A stretch of 62,863 nucleotides of DNA from the NCBI GenBank assembly GCA_005116895.1, contig SWDO01000005.1, positions 128,430-191,292 of the forward strand, given 5' to 3'. The DNA comes from Nitrospira sp. Lineage in GTDB: Bacteria; Nitrospirota; Nitrospiria; Nitrospirales; Nitrospiraceae. The notes beneath the pieces were generated by a model. The model saw nothing but the letters and a program-made list of their open reading frames with translations. It was not told where the DNA came from and searched no databases. Within the stretch, counting starts at the first letter, position 1. Every line of letters begins with the position of its first letter. The position numbers and the translations under genes are program-made. Below, piece after piece: positions 26,270-35,652 of the stretch.

Positions 26270-28294
26270 ATGCTGCGGTTTTTTGTTTCTCGTGTTTTTC
26301 GTGTATGTGCCCTTGTTCTATGGACCTTCGCATGGGTCTATCCCACATCGGCTCAAGAAGTGGCGATGGCCGACCAACCGGAGCTCCACGCTCCGGATGT
26401 CGTCATCAGTGCAACCAAGACCGAAATGCCCGCCAAGCAAGTCACCAGCGCTGTGGAAGTGATTACCGGTGAAGACCTGCAGCAGCGAAAAATACGAACC
26501 GTTGCAGAAGCGCTTCGATGGGCATCGGGGCTGGCTGTTTTTCAAAGCGGAGGACTTGGAACAACAGTCGGCGTACGAATGCGTGGAGGAACGCCACAGC
26601 AGACGCTTGTCTTGATTGATGGCGCGATCGTCAACAGCGCCACGGACGGAAGTTACGACTTCGCCAATTTGACGTCGGACAACGTCGAACGGATCGAAGT
26701 CTTGCGTGGAAGTCAGAGCATGCTCTGGGGATCGGATGCGATGGGCGGCGTGATCAATATCACAACCAAGCGTGGACGTGACAAACCCAACGTGTCTGTG
26801 TTTGCCGAATACGGATCCTTCAATACGATTCGTGAAGGTGGCAGCCTCTCTGGTAAGAAAGGCCCCATTGATTTTTCAGGATCGATTACACGTTTGGATA
26901 CGGCCGGCTTCTCAGCCATCAACTATCGGCGTGGTGCAGCTGAGCGTGATGGTTATCACAACTGGCAAGGATCTGTTCGACTGGGCGCAGACCTGCCGAA
27001 GGATGGCCGGCTGGAGTTTAGCTTCCGCTGGTTGGATGGCCTCGTGAATTTCGACGGCTTTGGGTTTAATTCCACTACCTTCGCGTCAGATCCGGCTGAT
27101 GTATTTGGTGCCAGATCAAGAAATACTCAACACATTTTTGCAGGAAACTATGCCCAGCCGATTACCGCCTGGTGGTCACAGAAACTGACCTTGTCACGGG
27201 CGACTGAGAATCTTGTCAGTGACGGCGGCGCAGTGGAACGTAATCTTGTGACCGGAACCACGGGACTGATCGGCTTCCCGTTCAAGTCTCAAATTGAAAC
27301 AACCAGTAATCGGCTCGAATGGCAGCACAATATTCAAATTGGGAAACCGTTATCCTTAACGGCAGGGTATCAGTTTCGAGAACAAAGAGGCGACAATCGT
27401 GACCTCCTGGTCAACACAACCGTATTCGAGAACAAATCCGTGAGTAGCCATGCCGGGTTTGGAGAGGCGCAGTTGAATCTGTGGGACCGAGTGTTTGGTA
27501 CGGCAGGTATTCGACAAGACGAGTACAACGTGTTTGGAAGCGCCACAACCTACCGAGTCACAGGAGGATATCTCCATCGGGAGACTGGCACGAAACTACG
27601 AGGCAGTTATGCGACGGGATTTCGAGCTCCGACGATCAATGAACTATTTTTCCCTGGATTCGGCAACCCAAATCTGAAACCTGAAAAGAGCCAAGCGTTC
27701 GATGTGGCCCTCGAACAGGCACTGCCGCATGATCGCGGCAGCATCAGCGTCGGCTATTTTTGGACCCGCTACCGAAATCTGATCTTGTCGGTATTTGATC
27801 CGGTCGAGTGTACGGCTCCTGGCTCGTTTGGATTTTGCGCACAGAACGTCGGGTTAGCCAAAGCGGAAGGTGTGGAAGTGAGTACCAAGTTGAAACTCTA
27901 TCGTGATGGCCCTTGGATTAAGAATTTGGATCTGCACATTCAATATACGTACGCAGCGACGCGGGATATTAGCAATGGATCGGATTCACGTCTTCCCAAG
28001 TGGCCGCTCCATCAAATTTCGACCGTCATCAGTTATCAGCCTATAGACAGTCTGCGGGCCAATCTGGAGGGACGGTATGTTGGTGAACGGTTCGGTAATG
28101 TGGGAAATAGTTTTGCGACTTCCCCGTTTGTGGTCTGGAATCTGTCTGCGAGCTATGACGTGACAAAGTACGTGCAAGCCTATCTCCGTTTGGACAACAT
28201 ATTTAACGAAAAGTACGAAGAGATACTGTTCTTCGGCACACCGATCCGTTCGATTTTCGGAGGAGTACGGATCAATTATGATCTGCCGCTCTAG
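26270..28294 (+). CDS. btuB: TonB-dependent corrinoid receptor
   Basis: 674 residues. Start at the ATG with GGGAGG 5 nt upstream. Signal peptide ends at PTSA-QEV. A TonB-box-like PDVVISATK is followed by the plug domain (TVAEALRWASGLAVFQSGG, VRMRGGTPQQTLVLIDG, VERIEVLRGSQSMLWGSDAM) and a 22-strand-type barrel ending VRINYDLPL. The last residue is Leu rather than the usual Phe. It imports cobalamin or cobinamide across the outer membrane using TonB/ExbBD encoded elsewhere. Regulated by riboswitch 2. Confidence 0.94.
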   Translation: MLRFFVSRVFRVCALVLWTFAWVYPTSAQEVAMADQPELHAPDVVISATKTEMPAKQVTSAVEVITGEDLQQRKIRTVAEALRWASGLAVFQSGGLGTTVGVRMRGGTPQQTLVLIDGAIVNSATDGSYDFANLTSDNVERIEVLRGSQSMLWGSDAMGGVINITTKRGRDKPNVSVFAEYGSFNTIREGGSLSGKKGPIDFSGSITRLDTAGFSAINYRRGAAERDGYHNWQGSVRLGADLPKDGRLEFSFRWLDGLVNFDGFGFNSTTFASDPADVFGARSRNTQHIFAGNYAQPITAWWSQKLTLSRATENLVSDGGAVERNLVTGTTGLIGFPFKSQIETTSNRLEWQHNIQIGKPLSLTAGYQFREQRGDNRDLLVNTTVFENKSVSSHAGFGEAQLNLWDRVFGTAGIRQDEYNVFGSATTYRVTGGYLHRETGTKLRGSYATGFRAPTINELFFPGFGNPNLKPEKSQAFDVALEQALPHDRGSISVGYFWTRYRNLILSVFDPVECTAPGSFGFCAQNVGLAKAEGVEVSTKLKLYRDGPWIKNLDLHIQYTYAATRDISNGSDSRLPKWPLHQISTVISYQPIDSLRANLEGRYVGERFGNVGNSFATSPFVVWNLSASYDVTKYVQAYLRLDNIFNEKYEEILFFGTPIRSIFGGVRINYDLPL

Positions 28295-28300
28295 GATTGC

Positions 28301-29716
28301 ATGAAACAGTATCCACGATTGATGATTGCCGGTACCCATAGCGGTGTTGGCAAAACGACCGCGACGCTGGCGGTCCTGGCGGCCTTGCGAGAGCGTGGCC
28401 GCCAGGTCCAGCCGTTTAAGGCCGGACCTGACTTTATCGATCCAAGTCATCATCGGGCGGTCACCGGTCGCCCGTCGAGAAATCTCGATGGATGGATACT
28501 TGGGAAAGATCTGAACCGTTTGATCTTTACTCGTGCCGCAGCCGATGCGGATCTTTCCATTATCGAAGGCATGATGGGGCTGTTCGACGGCAGTTCACCG
28601 GTGAATGACATCGGCAGCACAGCGGAATTGGCCAAGCAGCTTGAGGCGCCAATTCTTTTGGTTGTCGATGGAAGCGCCATGGCTCGTTCTGCCGCAGCGA
28701 TGGTGGCAGGCTATGCGCGTTTCGATCCTGCACTCCGTGTGGCAGGAGTCTTGTTCAATCGTGTTGGAAGTGATGGCCATTACCAGCTGTTGAAGGCGGC
28801 AGTGGAACAAGAGACTGATGTGACTCCTGTCGGATACCTGCGCCCAGATGTTGCCCTGACTATTGCGGATCGGCATCTCGGGTTGGTCATGGCCATGGAA
28901 CAGGGTGACGGTCAGCTCTATCATCGCTTGGTGAAGGCCGCGCTGGACACGGTTGATCTGGATCGTATTGAAGCCCTTGCCCATTCGTCTGGCACGTTGA
29001 CGGAAGTCGTGTCTCCACCGGTGATCAAGCGTCCAGGCCGTACGATTCGAATCGGTGTGGCACAGGATCAGGCGTTTTGCTTTTACTATCCGGACAATCT
29101 TGAATTGCTAGAAGCAGCCGGTGCTGAAATCATTACGTTTTCGCCTTTACATGACGACTCACTGCCGGACGTCGAGATGCTCTATCTCGGCGGTGGCTAT
29201 CCGGAATTGCATGGTGCGGCGCTAGCCGAGAACGTTGCCATGCGAGCGGCCGTCAAGCGGTTTGCTGAGCGAGGCGGTGTGATCTATGCAGAGTGTGGCG
29301 GGTTGATGTATCTCACGGAGTCCATCCACGATTTCAACGGGCGCTCGCATGACATGGTCGGGATCTTTCCAGCCGAAACGGTCATGCAGAAACCAGGCCT
29401 CACGTTGGGATACAGAACCGTGGAATGTTCACGCCGCAGCATTCTCGGCGACGTTGGTGCCACGGCACGAGGCCATGAGTTCCATTATTCTACGCTGGTT
29501 GCGAGGAGGCCGCTGCAGTATACCTGTGCACTGCGTGATGCTGCGGGACTCTCGAAGGGACAGGATGGACTCATGAAGGACAACGTGCTGGCCCTCTATA
29601 CCCATCTGCACTTTGCCAGTCAGCCAACAATCGCCGCCTCATTAGTCGATTCGGCTCGTTGTGCAGCTAAGCCTGTATCGGTATCGGCATGGGATCCATC
29701 AGGAGCTGAACATTGA
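28301..29716 (+). CDS. cbiA: Cobyrinate a,c-diamide synthase
   Basis: 471 residues. The N-terminal P-loop GTHSGVGKTTATLAVLAAL binds ATP, EGMMGLFDG is the dethiobiotin-synthetase-like motif, and the C-terminal GATase has VIYAECGGLMYLTE with the Cys nucleophile and a HEFHYS histidine. It amidates cobyrinic acid at a and c using glutamine. It starts 7 bp after btuB and overlaps the CWC gene by 4 bp (TTGA). Confidence 0.95.
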   Translation: MKQYPRLMIAGTHSGVGKTTATLAVLAALRERGRQVQPFKAGPDFIDPSHHRAVTGRPSRNLDGWILGKDLNRLIFTRAAADADLSIIEGMMGLFDGSSPVNDIGSTAELAKQLEAPILLVVDGSAMARSAAAMVAGYARFDPALRVAGVLFNRVGSDGHYQLLKAAVEQETDVTPVGYLRPDVALTIADRHLGLVMAMEQGDGQLYHRLVKAALDTVDLDRIEALAHSSGTLTEVVSPPVIKRPGRTIRIGVAQDQAFCFYYPDNLELLEAAGAEIITFSPLHDDSLPDVEMLYLGGGYPELHGAALAENVAMRAAVKRFAERGGVIYAECGGLMYLTESIHDFNGRSHDMVGIFPAETVMQKPGLTLGYRTVECSRRSILGDVGATARGHEFHYSTLVARRPLQYTCALRDAAGLSKGQDGLMKDNVLALYTHLHFASQPTIAASLVDSARCAAKPVSVSAWDPSGAEH

Positions 29717-29946
29717 GAGGTCCAACTCAGAAGACCTGCGAGCGCTGCGGGCACGACTTCGAGTGTGGCGGATACCAGTGCTGGTGTGGCAAGCTCGGCA
29801 TTACCGAGGCACAAATGGATTGGATCGCGGTGCGATATAAGGAATGTCTCTGTTCCAACTGTTTAGTGAAAATTGCAGCTGGCGAGATCGGGCCTCAGCC
29901 CGATTCGACCAGCAAGAAGCAGGACGACCGAGCGAGACAATCATGA
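29713..29946 (+). CDS. Cysteine-rich CWC small protein
   Basis: 77 residues from TTG at 29713 overlapping the cbiA stop, with AGGAG 8 nt upstream. It contains a CERCGHDFEC then QCWCGKLGIT and CLCSNCLVK pattern, six or more Cys in CxxC and CWC form: a small zinc-binding Cys-rich CWC-family protein. Its place between cbiA and bluB, with ATGA overlap to bluB, ties it to B12 expression, but it has no known enzymatic role. It may act as a metal-binding accessory. Confidence 0.8.
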   Translation: MRGPTQKTCERCGHDFECGGYQCWCGKLGITEAQMDWIAVRYKECLCSNCLVKIAAGEIGPQPDSTSKKQDDRARQS

Positions 29947-30743
29947 GAACCAAGAGTCGATTTTCAGACGCTGAGCGAGAGGCGGTCTATCGCGCGATTT
30001 TTGGGCGGCGAGATGTGCGCCGGAATTTTCTTCGGACGCCGATTCCAACTTCGACACTGATGCGGCTGCTGACAGCGGCGCATCATGCGGGGTCGGTGGG
30101 ATTCATGCAGCCGTGGGACTTTGTGATCATCCGCAATCTTGCAACGAAACGCTCGGTGAAGGATCTCTTCATCGACGCTAATGCCAAGGCGTCCGCCCGT
30201 TATACCGGCACTAAGGGAGCACTGTATCGGGGATTAAAGCTGGAAGGGATCGAAGAAGCGCCGATCAACCTGTGCATTACATGCAGTCGGCGGCGTGGCG
30301 GATCATCGGTGCTTGGCCGCTCTACGGTGCGCGCAACGGACTTATACAGCACCTGTTGCGCCGTTCAAAATCTCTGGTTGGCCGCCAGAGCTGAGGGTAT
30401 CGGTGTCGGATGGGTCAGTATTCTGGATCACGAGGCGCTGAAGCGGGTGATCGGCGTACCCAAATCAGTGACGGTGCTTGCCTATCTCTGCCTCGGCTAC
30501 GTGTCCAAATTTGAGGACCAGCCTGATTTAGAAGCAGCCGGGTGGCGGAGCCGGATTCCAGTTGATCAGTTAATTCACGACGAGTCATGGGGCAATCGGA
30601 TGCATGACAAGAGAGGGGATAATGGGGATGCGCATCACCAAGGTCTACACACGAACAGGGGACGCGGGAAAAACCAGACTGGCCGGCGGACAACCGGTGT
30701 GGAAAGACAGTCTGCGGGTCGAAGCCTACGGGACGATCGATGA
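29943..30743 (+). CDS. bluB: 5,6-dimethylbenzimidazole synthase (BluB), with C-terminal overlap
   Basis: 266 residues by frame. BluB is a flavin destructase that converts reduced FMN to the lower ligand base DMB. The nitroreductase-like fold starts REAVYRAIFGRRDVRRNFLR. SVGFMQPWDFVIIRN (flavin site) and AEGIGVGWVSI follow. The domain normally ends near VDQLIHDESWGNRM; about 40 further residues (HQGLHTNRGRGKNQTG...) overlap the pduO gene and look like chance reading past a lost stop. The start ATGA overlaps the CWC gene. Confidence 0.93.
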   Translation: MRTKSRFSDAEREAVYRAIFGRRDVRRNFLRTPIPTSTLMRLLTAAHHAGSVGFMQPWDFVIIRNLATKRSVKDLFIDANAKASARYTGTKGALYRGLKLEGIEEAPINLCITCSRRRGGSSVLGRSTVRATDLYSTCCAVQNLWLAARAEGIGVGWVSILDHEALKRVIGVPKSVTVLAYLCLGYVSKFEDQPDLEAAGWRSRIPVDQLIHDESWGNRMHDKRGDNGDAHHQGLHTNRGRGKNQTGRRTTGVERQSAGRSLRDDR

Positions 30744-31224
30744 GTTGAATGCGTCGATCGGTGTGGTGCGGGTGATGAATGCCGATGTGGTGGACGAGTA
30801 TTCAGCTGCCGCACAACTTGAAGACGAGCTACGCTGGGTGCAGAACAAATTATTCGATGTGGGCAGCATTCTGGCGACGGCACCGGGACAAACGTTCAAA
30901 AATATGCCGCAGGTTTCTGCGAGGGATGTCACACGTTTAGAAAAACTCATTGACCGGTGTCAGAAAGATCTGGAGCCGTTGAAAGAGTTTATCTTGCCTG
31001 GAGGTGGAAAGGTATCTGGGTTTCTGCATCAGGCTCGGACGGTTTGTCGCCGCGCCGAGCGGTTGTGTGTGGCTCTCTCAAAAACGGAGCCGGTCGATTC
31101 GACGATCATCAAGTTCGTCAATCGGCTGAGTGATGCGTTGTTCGTGCTGGCTCGGTGGGTTTCCAAGACGCAGGGTGAGCCGGAATTCTTATGGGAACGC
31201 GATGTTGCCAAGAAAGCCGAGTAA
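30622..31224 (+). CDS. pduO: ATP:cob(I)alamin adenosyltransferase, PduO type
   Basis: About 200 residues from ATG 30622 (MGMRITK). ATG at 30604 and 30628 are alternatives. KVYTRTGDAGKTRLAGGQPV binds ATP, VEAYGTIDELNASIGVVR and FILPGGGKVSGFLHQARTVC with RRAERLCVAL are the PduO signatures. It makes adenosylcobalamin from cob(I)alamin. The start lies inside the last 122 bp of the bluB frame, an unusually long same-strand overlap. Confidence 0.95.
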   Translation: MGMRITKVYTRTGDAGKTRLAGGQPVWKDSLRVEAYGTIDELNASIGVVRVMNADVVDEYSAAAQLEDELRWVQNKLFDVGSILATAPGQTFKNMPQVSARDVTRLEKLIDRCQKDLEPLKEFILPGGGKVSGFLHQARTVCRRAERLCVALSKTEPVDSTIIKFVNRLSDALFVLARWVSKTQGEPEFLWERDVAKKAE

Positions 31225-31762
31225 AGGCCGACCGACGCGACGAGCCAAAGGCCGTATTATTCTTGTGCTTGGTGGGGCGTCGTCTGGGAAAAGTGAGGCC
31301 GCACTCAAGTTAGCCGGATCACGAGAGCCGCGCGCATTCATTGCGACAGGGCAAGGGTTGGATGGCGAAATGGCAGCACGCATCGCTCAGCACCAGGCCA
31401 CACGCTCGGCGGATTGGGCGACGGTTGAAGAGCCGCTCGAAGTGGAGGCCTGGTTCGCCAAGCAGGGACCTCGGTACCGGACGATTCTCTTCGATTGCGT
31501 GACATTGTGGTTGAGTAATCTGGTTGGAACCGGCATCAAAGAGTCGGTCATTCTCGCTCGAACTGGAACGCTCGTGCAAAGGATGCAGACTGCAGCTGCC
31601 AGGGTGGTCATCGTCAGTAATGAGTTGGGCCTCGGCCTGGTTCCGGCTGAGCCTGCGACACGAGCATTTCGTGATCTTGCCGGACGAGTGAATCAGCAGA
31701 TTGCCGCCGGAGCGGATGAAGTGTATCTGGTTGTGAGCGGACTATCGCTTCGCTTGAAGTAA
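31202..31762 (+). CDS. cobU: Adenosylcobinamide kinase / guanylyltransferase
   Basis: 186 residues from ATG 31202, within the 3' end of pduO (23-bp overlap). [20 protein letters not shown] is the P-loop. [31 protein letters not shown] and [20 protein letters not shown] with [11 protein letters not shown] follow family order. It phosphorylates adenosylcobinamide and attaches GMP. The N-terminus ([15 protein letters not shown]) is basic and poorly conserved, so the true start may be later. Confidence 0.93.
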   Translation: MLPRKPSKGRPTRRAKGRIILVLGGASSGKSEAALKLAGSREPRAFIATGQGLDGEMAARIAQHQATRSADWATVEEPLEVEAWFAKQGPRYRTILFDCVTLWLSNLVGTGIKESVILARTGTLVQRMQTAAARVVIVSNELGLGLVPAEPATRAFRDLAGRVNQQIAAGADEVYLVVSGLSLRLK

Positions 31763-31776
31763 ATAGAGGAGCCGTC

Positions 31777-32829
31777 ATGTCGATACAGGACCTGTGCCGT
31801 CGTATTCAGCCGGTCGATATCACCCTCCGCAAGAAGGCACAAGCCCGATTGGATCAGCTGACCAAACCGCTCGGCAGTCTTGGTCGCCTGGAAGAATTAG
31901 CGGCGTCCTACGTCGCCATTTCTGGCGAGCTGAAGCCCAATGTTCCACTCGGCGTGGTCTTTACGTTTGCCGCTGATCATGGAGTCACTCTGGAAGGGGT
32001 GAGCGCCTATCCGCGGGAAGTCACGTCTCAAATGGTCTTGAATTTTCTGCGGGGTGGGGCTGGCGTGAATGTGTTGGCAAAGCATGCCGGTGTGGGTGTG
32101 CGCGTGGTGGATATTGGCGTTGATTATGAGTTCGGCGCTGTACCTGGTCTGATTGCTCGAAAAGTTATGACGGGCACGAACAATCTGGCGGTGGAATCGG
32201 CAATGACACGTAGCCAAGCAGAGCAGGCAGTCATGATTGGAATCGAACTGGCGACCGAAGCCGTGCGAGACGGGATCGGACTGATCGGCACCGGTGAGAT
32301 GGGTATCGGCAATACGACACCCAGTGCCGCCATCACGGCGGTGATGACCGGTCGGCCTGTAGCAGACGTAACCGGACGTGGAACTGGCATCGACGAATCC
32401 AGTCGTCGGCATAAGATAGCAGTGATTGCGCGGGCGCTCGATCTGCATCGCCCCAATCCAGCAGACGCACTCGATGTTCTGGCGAAGGTCGGGGGCCTGG
32501 AAATCGCTGGATTGGCCGGTTTGATACTTGGGGCGGCGGCAGCCCGGGTGCCTGTCGTGCTGGATGGGTTCATCGCTGGGGCGGCGGCATTGATTGCCGT
32601 CGGGCTTCAGCCCTTGTGCCGCGAGTATCTCATCGCCTCCCATCGCTCGGTCGAGCAGGGCCATCGCGTGGTCTTGGACCATCTCAGTTTGCAGCCGCTC
32701 TTGGATCTCGACTTGCGTCTTGGCGAGGGTACGGGGGCCTGTTTGGGAATGGATCTGGTCTGTGCCGCGATCAAGATCTACACGGAGATGGCAACCTTCG
32801 ACGAAGCAGGCGTGTCTGACAAGGTGTAA
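31777..32829 (+). CDS. cobT: Nicotinate-nucleotide:DMB phosphoribosyltransferase
   Basis: 350 residues. GAGGAG lies 6 nt before the [38 protein letters not shown] and [13 protein letters not shown] are typical, and [16 protein letters not shown] carries the catalytic Glu near residue 317. It makes alpha-ribazole phosphate from BluB-derived DMB. The stop overlaps the cobS start (TAATG). Confidence 0.97.
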   Translation: MSIQDLCRRIQPVDITLRKKAQARLDQLTKPLGSLGRLEELAASYVAISGELKPNVPLGVVFTFAADHGVTLEGVSAYPREVTSQMVLNFLRGGAGVNVLAKHAGVGVRVVDIGVDYEFGAVPGLIARKVMTGTNNLAVESAMTRSQAEQAVMIGIELATEAVRDGIGLIGTGEMGIGNTTPSAAITAVMTGRPVADVTGRGTGIDESSRRHKIAVIARALDLHRPNPADALDVLAKVGGLEIAGLAGLILGAAAARVPVVLDGFIAGAAALIAVGLQPLCREYLIASHRSVEQGHRVVLDHLSLQPLLDLDLRLGEGTGACLGMDLVCAAIKIYTEMATFDEAGVSDKV

Positions 32830-33596
32830 TGATGGGAACGGTGGCCCGTCCATTTATCTTTGCCTGGCACTTTCTGACGACCATCCCCTTGAGCCGAACT
32901 CACCACGAGCCGACCGCACCGGAACTGGCGGCATCGATGGCCTGGTATCCCGTCATCGGTTTGCTGATCGGCGGCGGGCTCGTCGTGGCGGACGTTGGAT
33001 TGACGGCGATTCTCTCGCCGGTCGTCGTGAATGTGCTGCTAATCGTGCTGTTTGTGCTGTTGACGCGGGGTCTTCATCAAGACGGGTTGGCTGACACCTT
33101 AGATGGATTGGCGGGAGGCCGTACACCGGTAGAACGGCTTACGATTATGCGCGATCCCCGTATCGGTGCGATCGGCGCAACAGGTCTCTTTCTCTCACTG
33201 ATTCTCCGGTATGCTGGATTGATGGCGCTGCCGCTTGAGTTGCGGCTCCCCGCCGTACTCTGCATGCCGGCAATGGGACGTTGGGCAATGGTCATGCTGG
33301 CTTGGATTTCGCCCTATGCCAGATCCGAAGGAGGATTGGCAGCGCCGTTCCTCACTCATCTGTCGTGGCGGCACGTGGCCATATCCACGGTGGTCTTGAC
33401 GATTGCTCTGGCAGGAGGCTTTGGGGTGGTTGGTACATGTCTGATCCTCCTCGCTGGGGTTCCGATCGTACTCATTGGCTGGTCAGCTTGCCGTAGCTGG
33501 TTCGGTGGGATCACTGGGGATACGCTTGGAGCTATGAATGAAGTGATCGAAATTCTCTTCTTGTTACTTGTTCCACTCTTGCTTCGGTTACCATGA
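32829..33596 (+). CDS. cobS: Adenosylcobinamide-GDP ribazoletransferase
   Basis: 255 residues, integral membrane with about six segments. The conserved DGLADTLDGLAGG then RLTIMRDPRIGAIGATGL (metal and nucleotide binding) is intact. It joins the nucleotide loop to the corrin ring. One-base overlap with the cobT stop, 4-bp overlap with cbiB. Confidence 0.95.
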   Translation: MMGTVARPFIFAWHFLTTIPLSRTHHEPTAPELAASMAWYPVIGLLIGGGLVVADVGLTAILSPVVVNVLLIVLFVLLTRGLHQDGLADTLDGLAGGRTPVERLTIMRDPRIGAIGATGLFLSLILRYAGLMALPLELRLPAVLCMPAMGRWAMVMLAWISPYARSEGGLAAPFLTHLSWRHVAISTVVLTIALAGGFGVVGTCLILLAGVPIVLIGWSACRSWFGGITGDTLGAMNEVIEILFLLLVPLLLRLP

Positions 33597-34549
33597 CCGG
33601 CGGCGAACTCCTTATCGCTTCAGCAATTGACGGGGTCTGTGGTGATCCCCGTGGGCTACCGCATCCAGTCCGTATGATGGGCCGGTGCATTACATGGCTC
33701 GATCACCGGGTCCGAACGATCTGTCGAAGTCACACCAGCCTGCGCGTTGCAGGCATCTGTCTGGCCGGAGGGTTGCCGGTTATGACCTATTGTCTCGGCG
33801 CTATTATCATTCAAGAGGCCGAGCACTTCGCGGGGTGGCTGGGGTCGGCCCTGTCAATTGGATTGGCCTCGACTACCCTCGCCACACGAGACCTATGGGA
33901 TCATGTCCGTGCGGTGGATGATCCGCTCCAAGCTGGTGATCTTCTTGCTGCCCGTGGAGCTGTGGCGATGATCGTGGGGCGGGACACAGCGGAGCTCTCC
34001 GAATCCGAAGTGGCCCGTGCGACGGTGGAAACGGTCGCAGAAAGTGTGTCAGACGGTGTGATTGCGCCGTTGTTGTATCTGGCGATCGGAGGTGCCCCAT
34101 TGGCCTTGGCGTACAAGGCCGTCAATACATTGGATTCCATGATCGGCCATCGTGATGAGCGCTATGCCGATCTTGGCTGGGCATCGGCTCGACTTGATGA
34201 TCTGGTGAATTGGATGCCTGCGCGGCTTTCGGCAGTGCTGCTTCTCCTAGGTGCAGGTCTCATTACTCAACAGATAGAACGGATTCACAACGGATGGCGA
34301 GTGTTGAAGCGCGATGGAAGTCTCCACCCCAGTCCCAATAGTGGCAGGCCTGAAGCAGCGATGGCCGGGATCTTGGGGATACGGTTGGGAGGCACTAACT
34401 TCTATGATGGTATTGCGCAAGACCGTCCTATCCTTGGTGCGGAGGGACGGAGCGCAGAGCCAAGGGACATGACGTTGGCGGCGATCATCATGGTGGCAGC
34501 TTCGGTGGTGGGGGTCATTCTGGCGGTGGGGATCAAATGGCTCGTCTGA
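33593..34549 (+). CDS. cbiB: Adenosylcobinamide-phosphate synthase
   Basis: 318 residues, membrane protein. DGVCGDPRGLPHPVRMMGRC at the start, VAESVSDGVIAPLLYLAIGG and NTLDSMIGHRDERYADLGWA are classic CbiB/CobD motifs. It links adenosylcobyric acid with aminopropanol phosphate supplied by CobD (next gene, overlapping 13 bp) and therefore also reuses the product of CbiZ. Confidence 0.95.
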   Translation: MTGGELLIASAIDGVCGDPRGLPHPVRMMGRCITWLDHRVRTICRSHTSLRVAGICLAGGLPVMTYCLGAIIIQEAEHFAGWLGSALSIGLASTTLATRDLWDHVRAVDDPLQAGDLLAARGAVAMIVGRDTAELSESEVARATVETVAESVSDGVIAPLLYLAIGGAPLALAYKAVNTLDSMIGHRDERYADLGWASARLDDLVNWMPARLSAVLLLLGAGLITQQIERIHNGWRVLKRDGSLHPSPNSGRPEAAMAGILGIRLGGTNFYDGIAQDRPILGAEGRSAEPRDMTLAAIIMVAASVVGVILAVGIKWLV

Positions 34550-35652
34550 GGGCACGCCTGCATGGCGGGGATATCTACAGTGCCGCTCGAGAATTGGAAC
34601 GTGATCCCACCGAGATTCTTGATTTCAGCGCCAGCATCAACCCACTAGGGCCCTCTCCACAAGTCTGGAAAGCCATCACCGCGTCCAGACATCTGTTGAA
34701 CCATTATCCAGATCCCAACTGTTGGGATCTACGACAGGCATTGGCCACATTCTGGCGTATTGATCCGGAACAGATCGTAGTCGGTAACGGTTCCACAGAG
34801 TTGATTGAGGCGCTCCCTCGCGCACTGGGGATTCATCGGCTCCTTGTCGTTCAGCCCACCTTTTCCGAATATGCTGCCGCAATGGTGCGAGCCGGAAGAC
34901 AGACCACGGCGCTCTTTGCTGACCAAAACAACCAGTATGCCATCCCAATCGACCGTCTGTGCCATGTACTGGAAGCAGGCCGGCATGATGGTCGTTCTAT
35001 CGATGGCGTCGTGCTCTGTCATCCCAACAGTCCGACGGGGCAAGCCTGCTCAGCTGATGATGTTGCACGATTAGCAAAGGCTACCCGCCGGCGAGGACTT
35101 TGGTTGGTGATCGACGAAGCATTTGCCGACTATTGTCCAGAGCGATCTGTCCTGCCGCATGCGGCGTCCTGGCCTCATGTGGTTATCTTGCGCAGCATGA
35201 CCAAATTCTATGCCCTGCCTGGACTGCGAGTAGGATATGCAGTGGCAACCCGTATCACCGCGCGACGACTACAACAACAGCTGCCGCCGTGGTCAGTGAG
35301 CGCAATGGGGCAAGTGGCTGCGCTTACTGCGGTGAACGATGCGGCACATGCGCGCAAGAGTTTGCGATTCATGGCGCGCGAGCGTGATCGGTTGAGAGCA
35401 TTACTGGTCGCCTTGCCCGGCTGCGTCGTGATGCCGACACACGCGAATTACTTCCTTGTCGAATTGCCTCGAGGCTGGCATGCGCCTGACATTACTGAAA
35501 ACTTGCGAAGGAGGGGCCTGTTGATTCGTGACTGTTCGTCCGTGCCTGGCGCAAACGTACGTTCCATACGACTCGCAGTGCGAACTGTACAGGACAATGA
35601 CAGGCTGATTCAGGCGGTATCACAACTCCTACAGCAGGGCGTATCGTCATGA
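34537..35652 (+). CDS. cobD: L-threonine-O-3-phosphate decarboxylase (PLP enzyme)
   Basis: 371 residues, fold type I aminotransferase-like. LDFSASINPLGPSPQVWKAI, CHPNSPTGQACSADDV (PLP site) and LRSMTKFYALPGLRVGYAVA carrying the PLP Lys are visible. It supplies (R)-1-amino-2-propanol phosphate to CbiB. Start inside cbiB, 4-bp overlap with cbiZ. Confidence 0.93.
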   Translation: MARLRARLHGGDIYSAARELERDPTEILDFSASINPLGPSPQVWKAITASRHLLNHYPDPNCWDLRQALATFWRIDPEQIVVGNGSTELIEALPRALGIHRLLVVQPTFSEYAAAMVRAGRQTTALFADQNNQYAIPIDRLCHVLEAGRHDGRSIDGVVLCHPNSPTGQACSADDVARLAKATRRRGLWLVIDEAFADYCPERSVLPHAASWPHVVILRSMTKFYALPGLRVGYAVATRITARRLQQQLPPWSVSAMGQVAALTAVNDAAHARKSLRFMARERDRLRALLVALPGCVVMPTHANYFLVELPRGWHAPDITENLRRRGLLIRDCSSVPGANVRSIRLAVRTVQDNDRLIQAVSQLLQQGVSS

